Shown: in pieces, positions 40,205 to 51,641 of the stretch
Numbering within the stretch: position 1 is the first letter of the stretch
Layout of the letters: every line of letters begins with the position of its first letter
Assembly (NCBI GenBank): GCA_963969345.1
Contig: OZ017768.1
Span: forward strand, 11,561,589 to 11,625,588
Length of the DNA: 64,000 nucleotides
Direction of reading: 5' to 3'
Source: Turbatrix aceti
Taxonomy: Eukaryota; Nematoda; Chromadorea; Rhabditida; Panagrolaimidae
Notes under the pieces: model-generated
Database searches by the model: none
Seen by the model: only the letters and a program-made list of their open reading frames with translations
Told to the model about the DNA's origin: nothing
Made by a program: the position numbers and the translations under genes

Positions 40205-40487
40205 CCCGCACTAGCATAATGAGCACTAAAGGAGCACAACAGGGGGGGAAGGCCTTGCGCGCGAATGTTTATTTTTGTGACAAATTCGCGTTCATGTGCT
40301 TTGTTGATCTCCGCAATTCTAATTTATTTGTTTTTATCGAAGGAATTTGAATAAGCATCACAGGAAGATGGATAATGTTGCGCGGTGCGCTTCATTGGGC
40401 TCCTTCATTTTCGTTCCGACCCTTGATAGCTCCTACGCGCCTTTCTCTCCCGTTGTGCTCCTTTAGTGCTCTTTATGCGAGTGCGGG
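40205..40487. mobile_element. MITE-like element with about 55-bp inverted repeats
   Basis: CCCGCACT, CATAATGAGCACTAAAGG and AGCACAAC at the left are repeated inverted at the right (GTTGTGCTCCTTTAGTGCTC, then AGTGCGGG). The centre is AT-rich. A clean target duplication is not visible, so the superfamily is unknown. Confidence 0.7.
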
Positions 40488-41972
40488 AACATTTTTCAGC
40501 TTTTTTTTCTCATAAACAAAGCCTGCGGCATCGAAATCGGATTTTTTTTAAATTTGTGTTTGGCGGAAGTAGAAGTTTTTAGGGGTGGGAGACAATTCTG
40601 GCTCAAAAAATAAAAAGTTGTAAAAAAGTCTTGTCCTCGTTTCCCCATTGTTCCTAAATTCTGTCGTGGACTGTCTCTTTTTAAGATTAAAATTTGCAGA
40701 ATGATAATTCATTTTCCATGTTGAGCACGGTCGTGAGAATTAAACTTACAAAATACTATAAAAAAACATTTTTTAAATAGATAAATTTGCAGTACTCAAT
40801 CTCATTTGCCCCCCTCCCCCCCAATGTTGATGTCTTGTTCAAATAAAAATTAGACACATTTTGTAATAGTTCAAGGGATATTGATGCTGAGAAAAAGAGA
40901 AAAGATGGGAAGAGAAAAGACAAATTTACTAAATTCATATGCAACTAACTCATCTATGGGAATGAGTTCTGCTGCGTTAAGTATGTCATTATTTAATAAA
41001 AAGAATCAAATATTGTTATTTTTAAAATAAGTTTCTTAGAAGTAGTGCATTGGTAAAAATACAAGCTTTCTTTGGCACCGGATCAAAATCTCAAAAACAA
41101 TCTCAAAAACATTTTATACGAAAAAACGCCGTTTGTATAAAATAAACCGGCACTTTGAGATAAAAAAAAACAAAAACTCTATGCGCTATATATGTAAGTA
41201 TGAAAACATCAGGGCTTTTTTCAATTTGTATAGCAAACCATCTTCAGAATTCATCCTACGTAAAAAAAACAAACGGATGACACTTTGTATTTCTTATCTG
41301 TTTTTGTATTCAATGCATCAAGTCAAGTCCCTTTAAATTCAATTCATATACATACAACGCGCCTGAATGAAATATGCGAACTGAGTAAAAACAAATAAGC
41401 AGGACAAAAGTGCATAGATCACTATATTTAACGCTTTTTTTACAATTGATTGAAAAGGTTCTTGATATTTTTTCGCAATGCTACATATGTACGCATATTC
41501 GAGATTTTACAAAAAACCCCTTTTTAATTATGAGTTGAAAGTCCTGAGCGTGAGAGCGATAAGAGAGATTCCCCCGCAAAAGCCTAAGCAAAAATACATA
41601 ATTGCACACAATGATATGTTGAAAAAATTGATACCATGAAAAAAGAAACTAATGACTCAAAAATAATAGTTTAATTTAAACCCGAACAGGTGAACTGTCA
41701 GTCATTTTTTTGGAAGGGTAAAACTTATAAAAAATGTTTTTACTTGTCGACACCAAAAGTTGGACTAGGGAACCAGTAAATCTTGACATTTACATATTTG
41801 ACTTATTGACACTAGAAGCGCCCTGAGATCATATGTGTTTATTATAAATAAACAAAGTTGATAAAATGACACGCGTTGCAAAATTTATACAACTTACTTC
41901 ATGCATTCATTTATCCTTAATAACAAATTTATGATCTTCAGCGATTGTACAAAGCGCGAAAAAAAGGGGCTA

Positions 41973-44900
41973 CTAGTCATCAAACGGAGTTTTCCTTTTA
42001 CAGGACGGCATGCGACAAAGCTCGATTTCAGTCGAGATTCCACCACCACATGCCGAAGAACATGGACAACTGCGGTGCCGCGTACGCTCGCCTTCTGTAC
42101 CACACGTCGAAGCGTCACAAGCCGACCACGCCTGCCACTCTGACCACTGGCAGCTACTTGAGCCGCTTGCCTTTGTAGAATTGTCAGGCTCCGTTTGAAT
42201 ATGAACAGACGACAACAGGCGTCCCTGGCTCACAGCTCGGATCTTTGTGGCGGGTAGTGGAGGATACGGAAAATCGCCCGCAATATCCAGATGACCACCG
42301 GTGGGTATGTATTTCTGTCCCGACGGTTGAATCATGGGGGTAGTTTGAATTGTTGAAGTGTCGTTTGCTGAATCATCTCTGTGGGTTTTTATTCTTACTG
42401 GCTCAATTTCGTTTCCGTCGGTAACGGAAGATGTTACATTTTTTGGCAGCATATTGTGGCTATCACGATCAGGGCGGCACGCGGTTTGCTGGGAAGCGGA
42501 GCCTTTGCATTCGCAGTTGTTTATCAAGGCTGCAAAAAAAAATAATTTGGAAGAAAAAAAATTGAATCTACCTTTGAGTCCTACGCAAAATCTAGTTCTG
42601 TGCTGGAGAAAATCCGTTCCGCATGCCGACCATTCTGACCAATCTGACCACGAACAAGAAGTTACGTCGTCGGTTTCGTTGTCAAACGCACTAAAATCGC
42701 TTACGTGGGTCGTAGTGTCTAGCGCGACAGCAGCCTCGGAAGTAGTGATTTCCGGCACTATGAATGTATCTGGTGGTGGAGTGTCTAGCACTGTTATTTG
42801 CTTTTTGCTATCGGTTCGAAGGTACTGCTGCGAGACTTCCGTAGATTTAAAATGAAAAGTAGAAGTTTTTTCATCCGTTGGAATAAAAATAGGCACGGGT
42901 AAATCGTGTCCTCGGTCATCCGATTTGCAACTCGCAGGAACACAGTCTTCGAGGTGAACTTTGTCGCCGGGACATTCGCAGCGACGCACTCGATCACCCG
43001 AGAGACAGACACGGGTTCGGGCGCGAACCGCTTGTTGACAGTTACCACTGCATCCGCACCATTCAGACCACTCTGACCAGGAGCAGGATGCAGGATCAGA
43101 AGACATACAGGTAGACGGCTGGGTGTCACAAGATTCAGTTTCAATTGTTGAGCCTTCGCAGTCGCATCTTGGATCAGAGTGGACAAATGGCCTGGACATA
43201 AATGGTGGTGGATGAACTGAAAAAATGCAACGTTTTTAAAAACAAAAAACCCTCGTGATATTGTTGTTCACGATACCATATTGTTGTTCTGACTTAACCC
43301 AAGCTTGTCTTCTGCCACGAAAATGAACTTGTGGTCGAATTGGTAACGGTAAATCATTTTCTTCTGCAAAAAAAGAATAATTATATAATTTTTCACACGT
43401 AGTCCCTAACTTCGCGGATCCATGGCGAACGAAGCAGTTGGAGGCGGAAAATTTTGTGAACTTGGCGGGGGGTGATTTATCGGCATTTGGTGCCTTGTTT
43501 GGAACAATATATTTGGAGGACCAAAATCGGAAGTGCCGTCATTGCTGCTGTAGCTTCCCGCGTTTACAGTGCAAGAACGAGAACGAATTCTCGTACCTGA
43601 TGCTTTTCGACAGTCTGACGTGCATGAACTCCACGACGCCCACATCGCCCACAAACAGCAAGGGCCAGCATCGCATTGTTTGCGCTCGACATAGCTGCCA
43701 GCACAATCGACATTGTTGTTTTTGGAAGGAGCAAATCGGCGATCACTTTGGGCAACCTGTAGATGTACAAATAATTAAAAAAAAGGTTAGGGTAAAAAAT
43801 CCAAATTCGTAAATTTTTGAATAAAACATTATCAAAGGTATTCATTACCAAGTATTTATATAGCCAAGAATCTTACCTCCAATATCTGACTGGTAAGCTT
43901 GCTTCTGTTCAGTGCTGCTGAACGTTGTATAAGCTGTCCTTTTAGCGTTGCTAAAATTAATTTTAAAAAAAATGTTCAAGAATAGTTTAATTTATTTATA
44001 TATTTATTTAACCGTTACTCAGTGGTTAGGTTCAAGAATAGTATTCAAATTTCCTTATTTTTGAAACCAAGAGAAACAAAATTTAAACACAAACAAAAAA
44101 TGGTCACGTATCCTTTGCTATGTATATGGCAGCATTAAACTCCTGGATCCTTCTGTTAATCATAGTCACATTTGTTCTATCAATGTGCCAAATGAAGTCT
44201 TTACCGACCAAAAGCTCATTAAAATCAAATAAAAATTTGTGTAAAAAAAGAAAATCTTCGAAATCCAAATCACGGGGTTCTCAAAGACAAGGCAAGAATT
44301 CTCTAGCTGGGAAGTTCCAACGGCACTCGCCTTTGCCTAATATTCCATCGCCGGTCCCGGTTTCTTCCCCTGCCTCAGTCCCAGTGCATCCTGCAAAGCC
44401 TACCCCTGTACCAGAAAAAAGCAGAACGACAGGACAGCCTTCCAGTAATGCAAAGACGGTTCAAGAATCCAACTATCAAAAAGTTATTTTTTTTGCACGT
44501 TTACATTTTTTAATAAATATAAAAATATTTTTTTAGTCACTGAATAACGAAATTCCTGATATTGACGACGAAGGAAATTCGGCAACGGGTGCAACTGGCG
44601 GAATCATTGTGCCGTCTTCTAAACCAGGAGAATTGTCGTCAAAAGTTTTGACTCAAAACAAGAGGAAAAGTCACAAAAGAAGCCTGAAAAAATTATGTTG
44701 GACAAAAAAACGGCGGTTACAAAACCCAGAGAAACGGTTATTTCCAATCACGAAGAAGCCCATACACAGGTGACCACATCCTTGCAGCTGCAATCTCAAA
44801 ATAAAACGTCAACAAAAAAAGACTTATCAAAGACAGCCAAATAGACAACTCCTCAAAATGATTCAAAAACAAAATAAGGTTTAAAAATTGAAACAAAATG

Positions 44901-47900
44901 TTTTACACCGATGATTACAAAATTTAAAGTGTAAATTGTTGCTGTTTTTTTGAATTATTAAAACTAAAATTTGAATTATAAAACAAAAATTCACCCTTTC
45001 TATCGTCTTCACTGAATGACACCTGAAACGTAGTTTCGTCATTCCTTACACTGGTTTCGTTGTTGTTATCAGCGTCATGTTGTTCATCAAGTGTTTTGAG
45101 AACCTCATCATCAGGTAGCACGGCACCGGGAAGAGGATCATTGCTAACGCAGATCCTTCTTCTTTCACACGATCCTCTGCCGCAGGACACACTGCAGCCA
45201 GACCATTCGCTCCAAGCCTGCCAATAAGGGCAGACTGCTTGTTGGCAGAATCTTAATTCTTGACCGCCTCCATGGCATCCAAGTCCGCCGGGCTCGCATT
45301 TTCGATCGCGTACCTGTCTTCCGTGCCCGCAAGTTGCAGAGCAGGGAGTCCATTCAGTCCACTCGGCCCAAGAAGGACAGGACGGAAGTTGGCACGCTGA
45401 CTGATCCTGGGCAGTGCCGGGACAGAGATTTGAAGGAATGCCTTCTGAAAAACACATTCTCGTTCGAAGACGAGTTCCTTCATCGCCGCAGGTTGTAGAG
45501 CAGGGCGTCCACATTGACCATGGCGTCCATTCAGGACATGTCACAATATTACAAGGCGCGCGGTCGGTAGACGGTCCAAAACATCCTCCACCGTCGCAGG
45601 TCCTAAGCCTGACCTTTTCGCCACCTCCGCATGACCTGGAACACTCGCCCCAAGGCAGCCACTCACTCCAGGCAGGACACGCTGCAGCTTGGCATGCCTT
45701 GTGATCCTGAGAAAGTCCTAAGCACGAATAAGAGCTAGGCGGATGACATTCTCGCACTCTCTTTGCAACTCCTGGACCACAGGTTGTAGAGCATTCCAAC
45801 CACTCAGACCACCCAGTCCAATGGGGGCATTCTGCTTCATTGCAGGACCGAATGTCTTCACCGCTGCCAGTGCACGTTCCAAGTCGACAGAATCTCGACC
45901 TCATCTGGGTTCCTCCACCGCAGGGTGCACTGCACAGCTCCCATGACGTCCAATCTGACCATTCATTGCAATTAGGCAGATTACAAGGTTCTTCGGTAAT
46001 CGACTTTCCTTCACAGTCGCTGGAATTGCCGGTGGAACAGTGCCGGATACGGCGACGAGCGCCTTGGCCGCAGGAAACGCTACACGTGCCAAGGGGCGAC
46101 CACTCCGACCAATGGGGAGTCGCATGATCGCTAACTGCCTGAGTTCGAGGTGCGCAAGGATCTGTAGAATGAACTGCTCTGCAGGGAAGTTGGAAGTCAA
46201 AATTGGGTTGAGGACGCTGGTGAGGGGGAATGGCGTAAAAATTGCTCTGAGAGGGGGAAAAATGTGGCTGTTGTCCAAAACAGTGAGGTCCTGAAATTAT
46301 TTGAAAAAATACTCACAAAAAAAAAGAGTTAACACTTTGAAGTGTAAAACGACGTAACACTTATAAGGATTACCTATAACACTTTGAAAGTGTAAAAACC
46401 GAACAAAAATGACCCCGTAACACTTTCAAAGAGTTATGGGTAACACTTTCAAAGTGTAAGCTGCTCAATGACACTTTGAAAGTGTTATACAGGCAAATTA
46501 CACTTCAAAGTTTCATCAATAACACTTTGAAGTGTTACAGGTAACACTCCTTTTTTTGTGAGTAGGCAGAAGTTAACAAATAAAACACACCAAAACACGG
46601 AAGCTGAAGCCCTCGGCCAAGCATGGCATGCGAAACGGCCACTGGCTTGATTGGCACGGGATCTGGTTCACGCTCATGCTCATCCCCAGAAGAATGCTGC
46701 GCAGAGCCATGGGAACCAGGTTCAGGCTCATGCTCATCCCCAGAAGAATGCTGCGCAGAGCCATTGGAACCAGATGAAAAAGGGTTGCGCGGAACGACGT
46801 TGAAAGATTTGCCAGAAACTTCTGTCTCCGTATCTTTTGATGAAACAGATGAATGATGATTGATGTCATCGAGCACAGTGAATTCTGCAGATTCTGTTCT
46901 TTTTCCTAAAAATATTGAGATAATTTTTGTTTCCCAAAAAAAATTACCGTTTAGATCAATGGTTGGCAGCATCTGGATAAGTGCTTTTGTCAGAGATGCG
47001 TCAATTTTGTCCATCATATTGTCGTCATCAGTAATTCCAACCGGGCACTCATCCATAATTTCGAACAGTATTATCTTTGGCTCAGCATTCGATTGGAGAC
47101 TGAGTAAAATACTATCTGATTCGCTGTTGACATCGTAGAGCTGGCAAAGTCGTTTACTGCTTGGCTTCTGTGGAGTGCCGTGATCGATGAATATCGCAGC
47201 ACGACAATAATCTGCATTTTCGACACATCTTTCGACACAAGCTACTTCCGATGAAACCTGGGTACGTTGGTAGAATTCACCGTTTAAGTAGGAGTATTGG
47301 CGACGGGTACAAATTGTTTTAGATAATCCTAGAAATTGGGGCTTGTCCAGAAATTACGTGTCATAGCAAAATCGGGAATTCTTTACCCCCCTCTGTCATC
47401 GGTCGTCATTGCAATGTGGGGCACCCCGGACCCCCCCCCCCCTAAATGACGTCATTTTGAAAAAAAATTGTCATTTTTAGCGGTTTTTTTGCAAGTTTTA
47501 GCTTATCATTTTTGCTAAAAACTACTTTCGAAAACTATATGCCGAAATTATTGTGTAGTTATTATGTTTTTTTAAGAAGCCTGTTCGGAGTCGGTCATAT
47601 TACAAAAAATGATTGGTGAAACATAATTATATTGGAACAAGAACAGTCAGTTTTCAGCGCATTTTGACAAAAAAAACTGAAATTTAGAAAATCCGTAAGC
47701 CAATTCTTAAAATTTTTTAATGATGTCATTTTGAGCAGTACCCCCCTCCTCCCTCCATCATTTTCCGTCATTTTTGGACTGACCCCCCCCCTCTTGCAAT
47801 GACGTAATTTCTGGACAAGCCCTTGGCAAAAAACATAGGAAACAATAAAAAAAAAAACTTACCGTTTACTATAAAAACAAAAAGCAATGACCATGAAAAG

Positions 47901-47920
47901 AAATAACTCATGCCCCACAT
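41973..47920 (-). CDS. Secreted PAN/Apple plus 11x thrombospondin type-1 repeat protein
   Basis: Nine exons: 47920-47863, 47328-46948, 46905-46591, 46290-44995, 43950-43877, 43756-43411, 43363-43277, 43216-42572, 42529-41973. All phases agree and total 1252 residues. Exon 1 encodes a signal peptide (MSYFFSWSLLFVFIV). Residues 20-146 form a PAN/Apple-like domain (TICTRRQYSYL, CVERCVENADYC, RLCQLYD). A Ser/Glu/His-rich linker has a direct duplication (GSAQHSSGDEHE twice). Seven tandem TSRs occupy about 305-640, then four more near 745, 890, 1040 and 1200. Most keep WSxWSxW (C-mannosylation) and several CSxxCG (O-fucose) motifs. Such proteins act in extracellular matrix or guidance. I do not recognise a named orthologue. 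Exons 1-4 alone could be a separate gene ending at 44924; the long intron 44994-43951 joins the halves only by phase and a GTGAAT donor. Introns 1 and 3 are mostly MITE. Confidence 0.84.
44120..44773 (+). CDS. Possible small secreted basic Pro/Ser/Lys-rich protein, nested in an intron on the opposite strand
   Basis: Two exons, 44120-44482 and 44537-44773 (phase 0, acceptor ATTTTTTTAG), would encode 199 residues. The start MYMAALNSWILLLIIVTFVL is a good signal peptide or anchor. It is followed by a Lys/Ser/Arg-rich block, a Pro/Val/Ser-rich stretch, an acidic patch (NEIPDIDDEG) and a basic tail. No family is recognised. The frame stays open over 200 codons in two exons and the opposite strand has none, which favours a gene. 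Against it are a weak GTTATT donor and the low-complexity content. It sits inside the proposed 1-kb intron of the thrombospondin-repeat gene, or between two genes if that model is split. Confidence 0.5.
46310..46564. mobile_element. TA-flanked MITE built of ACACTTTCAAAGTGT words, in intron 3 of the TSR gene
   Basis: Both ends read TACTCACAAAAAAA inward, with TA at each boundary, and the 255 bases are filled by about eight copies of AACACTTTGAAGTGTT-like self-complementary words. It occupies nearly all of the 300-base intron 46591-46290. The terminal ACTCAC is, in reverse, GTGAGT, a consensus splice donor. Confidence 0.8.
47339..47822. mobile_element. PIF/Harbinger-like MITE with poly-G subtermini, copy 2, in intron 1 of the TSR gene
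   Basis: This is the inverse of 39474-39969 over its whole length, with a few indels. Its ends are GGGCTTGTCC/GGACAAGCCC and the 3-bp flank TTG is on both sides. It makes up 484 of the 534 bases of the intron. Confidence 0.85.
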
Positions 47921-48141
47921 GTGATATGCTTAGTATTTAGGGTGCGATGCTCATCCTGCAAAACAAAAGATACGGATGAAACAAGAAACTATCCTGAACT
48001 GAAACATATACTTCTACATACACTTAAAAATAATGTTTTACAAGAAAAAGTAAAATAATATGAACAACGGACACGCTAGTGATTATATAGGGTAATCATA
48101 ACTTGTAAGTTTTTCTAAGCTCTTTTCTGTGGGAATCTTAG

Positions 48142-48236
48142 TTAGGCAAAAGCAATGGACCCAGCCTTCATGGCGTACTGAGAGTGGAGTTGCGTTTTTG
48201 TCTTCTTTCCCTTCCGCGACGATTCGGATGATGATA

Positions 48237-48267
<31 letters not shown>

Positions 48268-48435
48268 CGGCTCGTGCCCAAGGGGTAAAAAGAAAGACTT
48301 GAAAAAAGAAAAATTTGAAAAAAAATACGAAAGCAGATGGAAGACCGGTTCTCTTTCCTTCTTCACTTTTTCTGGATGCGCAGAGGCACGCGAATCGTCT
48401 ACAATCGCATGATCACGGATTGGAACGGTGAGCAC
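48142..48435 (-). CDS. Weak candidate exon with a Ser run and Lys-rich C-terminus
   Basis: A minus-strand frame ends at 48142 with a run of Ser codons (TCA/TCG, a trinucleotide microsatellite at about 48232-48266), then RKGKKTKTQLHSQYAMKAGS and a stop. The preceding part is partly T-rich and may be an intron. No convincing initiator or family is visible. It lies 220 bases upstream of the TSR gene, on the same strand. Confidence 0.25.
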
Positions 48436-49457
48436 TGCTCATTTGAACAAAAAATAAAGGTGATGAAAAAAGGGGATGTTTTATCCTCAAGGTAAACGCA
48501 AGTTAAAATGCAACAGTAAAAAGTGAAATCCAAACACGGAATCCAGGCATATCCAAAAAGAAATTGAACAGAAAGTCAGGCGTTGCTTATCTCTGAGATA
48601 CTGAAGTAACGAAGCATGAAAAAAGGTACTTGCGTATGTATGTATTCAATATGCAAATTAAAAAAGGATATGTTCAGACTTTAATTTTGGGTCGATCGAC
48701 CCTTCTGCCATAAATAACATGCATTGCTTTAATTTTTATATTTTTAAAATGTTGACTTTTCATTTTAAAGTCAACGTTGATTGTTGGAAAACTAAAAGAT
48801 TGATGTGTATTGAGAGAACAAAAGTATATAAATATTAGCATACTTGCTATTTACACACACACAATTTTTCCAACTACAAAAAAATCTATAAAGAATTAAA
48901 TTTTTACCCAAAAAAACGTTGTATATTATTTTACAAAATCAGATATCGTAAGTTAATCAATCATAATTTAGGAAATAAATTTATTTTTGTGTGCAATTAT
49001 GCCTTGTCTTCAACACTGCTTTCAACAAACGTGTGTTTAAGCAAAATGTTTCAAAAACTAGTTTTTTTCTGTCATACATTGTTACAAGGAAGGCAACATA
49101 AATCATTAAAAGAACCGTTGACGCAGCGTCTTCCCTCGCTTTCGCCTCACGCACTACACCCCCTACCAAGCCAGTTTGTTTATAATTGCCTCGAGTTGCA
49201 CGTTATTCATATTCTACCAAAGACAAAAAATGTCCACTCACGGATTTGAAGTTCTGAAAAATTATATGTCATACAAAGAGCATGTGTTCTCGCATTCAAA
49301 AAAACAGGCACGCGTGTTGAACTGGTTACGGTGAGTCAATAACCCTTGAAAATTCAACATAAGAATGACCAACGTCCGTAAAGAAAAAAGAAAAAAAGGT
49401 GTATTTATACGGTGCGTAGGATCCTGACCGATCATTCTGCAGTCAACGTTTTGTGGT
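48436..49457. other. Upstream region of the cuticle collagen gene
   Basis: No gene is seen. A TATA-like TATTTATAC at about 49403 and an acceptor-like TTCTGCAG ending at 49442, 15 bases before the collagen ATG, are the only signals. Either a short leader from the TATA-like box or a trans-spliced leader would fit. Confidence 0.5.
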
Positions 49458-50406
49458 ATGAAAACGTCTGAGACCCGTTTAATTGTTGGCTTTGCCTCCA
49501 CGGCTTCTCTGCTCGCTGTCTTGGCTTGCCTTCTTGTCATCCCGACCTTGTATCATGAAATCCAGAGCATCCACGCTGAGATTCACGATGGAGTCGCAGT
49601 CTTCCGCATTGAAACCGACAGTGCCTGGACCGATCTCATGGATATTCAGATTGCCCTGCTGCCACCCAGCAAGCCAAAGGAAAACCCATTTGGCAGTATT
49701 TTCCGTCAAAAGCGTCAAGATTACTCTTCGCTGCCAGCCTGGTGTCAGTGTGAACCTGTCAAACTTACTTGCCCTCCCGGGCCTCCCGGAGAACAGGGTC
49801 AACCTGGAAAACCAGGCGAACCTGGTCCCCAGGGTCCAAAGGGTGAAGACAACACCGTAACATATGCCCCTATAATTTGTCCTGCACTTGATACGTCCTG
49901 CATCAAATGCCCTGTAGGCGAACCGGGTGTAAATGGACCTGACGGTAAATTTCAAATTGAAAGAACAAATTAAAAACATTTAATTTTTAGGAGTTCCCGG
50001 TCCTGCTGGACCTCCCGGAATGCCTGGTCCCAAAGGCAAAAAAGGCAATGACGGCTCTGCAGGACCTCTCGGTCCGGCCGGTAATGCCGGGACAGCTGGT
50101 GAGCCAGGCATTGTTGGTCCAGATGGAAAACCCGGAACAAACGGAGAAAAAGGCAAAGGACAGCCTGGTCTTCCCGGTAACAACGGAAAAACAGGTCCAC
50201 CTGGCCCACCTGGAGCAAACGGAGCAAACGGAGCGCCTGGAGCGCCTGGAGAACCCGGTCTGGCAGGTCCGGAAGGAGAAGACGGCATTACTGGAGCTGA
50301 CGGAAAAACAGGAAAGCCCGGTGGCCCTGGTCTTCCTGGAAGTGACGCAGCATATTGTCCCTGTCCTCCAAGATCTTCTGTTTTTGTCAGTCGTTTCGCT
50401 AAATGA
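49458..50406 (+). CDS. Nematode cuticle collagen
   Basis: Two exons, 49458-49944 and 49991-50406, give 300 residues, the normal length for this family. The N-terminus is the cuticle-collagen N domain: a membrane anchor ([20 protein letters not shown]), then [15 protein letters not shown] and an SAWTDLM segment. A furin-type site, FRQKR, precedes the mature part. The short triple-helix segment ([18 protein letters not shown]) is bounded by the cysteine knots [10 protein letters not shown] and [11 protein letters not shown]. The main Gly-X-Y domain is about 110 residues with a single KGKGQ register slip, and the C-terminus closes with YCPCPP. The protein is secreted by the hypodermis, cleaved, and cross-linked into cuticle through Cys and Tyr. 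Two-exon structure with the intron in the Gly-X-Y part is common. I cannot place it in a col/dpy/rol subgroup. Confidence 0.96.
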
Positions 50407-51441
50407 ATGAAAGAAAATACGATAAATATAACACGATGACAATTATTTTCATATTTTTAAAGTTTTTATCGTTTTGAAACAAAACAAATTCAACCAATTG
50501 TTACATGAATTCTGCAGTCAAAAACATGCTCATTTTTTTGGAAAACTGCAAGAATACTTTTTTTGTGGCACTACTTGGATCAACTTGATCCTTCATCAAA
50601 TCGTGTGGCAGGGTTTGTAATTGTTGATTGAGTTGCAGTTGTGCGCATCATCTTTTGTCTAGTTTTGGCTGTTTTTGGAGGGAAAAGCTGTGCTTCACTT
50701 ATCCAACGCTCAGGGTGGCTCGCCTGGCTTGTTCTTTGATTAACACGGATCACTTTTTTCCCGTCATTTTTTTAAAACGAACAGAAATTTCTGTTATGCT
50801 TTATGCGGTAATGCATTGCAAAAAAAATTTGACGTGATCTGGAGGTAACAAAAGTAGTCTGATCGAAACAATGAAAAATGTTTTAGGATCAACTTTTTAC
50901 GGACTTGCGATGGATGCCACACGTGTGTTTGTATCGCAACTTTAAAGGGTAAATTATTCACTTGAAAGGTAAAATTTCTGTCTCTCTTGCAAAAAGGTGT
51001 TTGTCGTGACGTCCAAAAATCACTAGTGATCTGGGTGATAAAGGTGCATAAAAACAGATAACGCCATTGAACGTATCTCGTAAAAGTGGTAAGTGTAGTT
51101 TGTTTTCACAAAAGTAGAATTCATTTTTATTGTCCAAATTTAAAAATTCATTTTAAATTTTATTAGCAGCCAAAATTCCAGAAAGTATGTTAGCTATTTT
51201 CTCAGACTGCTATGAAGCCAGTTTGGTGCCATTTGCAGTGGTTTTAGCTCGTTTAGTCGTGCCCGGATCGATTTGATTGCCGTTCGAGTCAGTCATTATT
51301 TTCTGACACTTGGTGGTGCCATTGGTGATCGGTTACTGTGTATGCTGTATGTCTGTGTGTCGGTGTAACAAAATGAAGCATAACGCACACACTTTGCCTA
51401 ACTAGTAACTACACTGAGGTTACACCAAAGAAAGTACGGTC
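50407..51441. other. Left edge of the subtelomeric repeat domain
   Basis: No gene is seen. 50610-50810 matches segments of 60440-60760 (GGCTCGCCTGGCTTGTTC, TTGATTAACACGGATCAC, TTGCAGTTGTGCGCATCAT). 50985-51090 is a single copy of the 175-bp tandem unit found at 58537-59222. From 51151 the sequence is the same as 53263 onward. Confidence 0.7.
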
Positions 51442-51641
51442 NNNNNNNNNNNNNNNNNNNNNNNNNNNNNNNNNNNNNNNNNNNNNNNNNNNNNNNNNNN
51501 NNNNNNNNNNNNNNNNNNNNNNNNNNNNNNNNNNNNNNNNNNNNNNNNNNNNNNNNNNNNNNNNNNNNNNNNNNNNNNNNNNNNNNNNNNNNNNNNNNNN
51601 NNNNNNNNNNNNNNNNNNNNNNNNNNNNNNNNNNNNNNNNN
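51442..51641. other. Assembly gap (200 N)
   Basis: A round 200 unknown bases, placed where a foldback element begins. Palindromic sequence is a usual cause of such gaps. Frames drawn through it are meaningless. Confidence 1.

Larger units (their letters stand above)
36048..41972. other. 5.9-kb AT-rich interval without a recognised gene
   Basis: Short frames here have no family features. A run of ten or more C at 36110-36122 lies just inside the 5' region of the receptor gene. Two MITE-like elements at 39474-39969 and 40205-40487 are the only organised features I can support. Confidence 0.6.

Noticed and set aside
48232..48266. ATG trinucleotide run as a CRISPR or satellite array
   Set aside because: A simple microsatellite of about a dozen units; there are no spacers.
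49479..50442. Proline/glycine-rich minus-strand frames
   Set aside because: Mirror images of collagen codons (Gly-Pro-Pro read on the complement).
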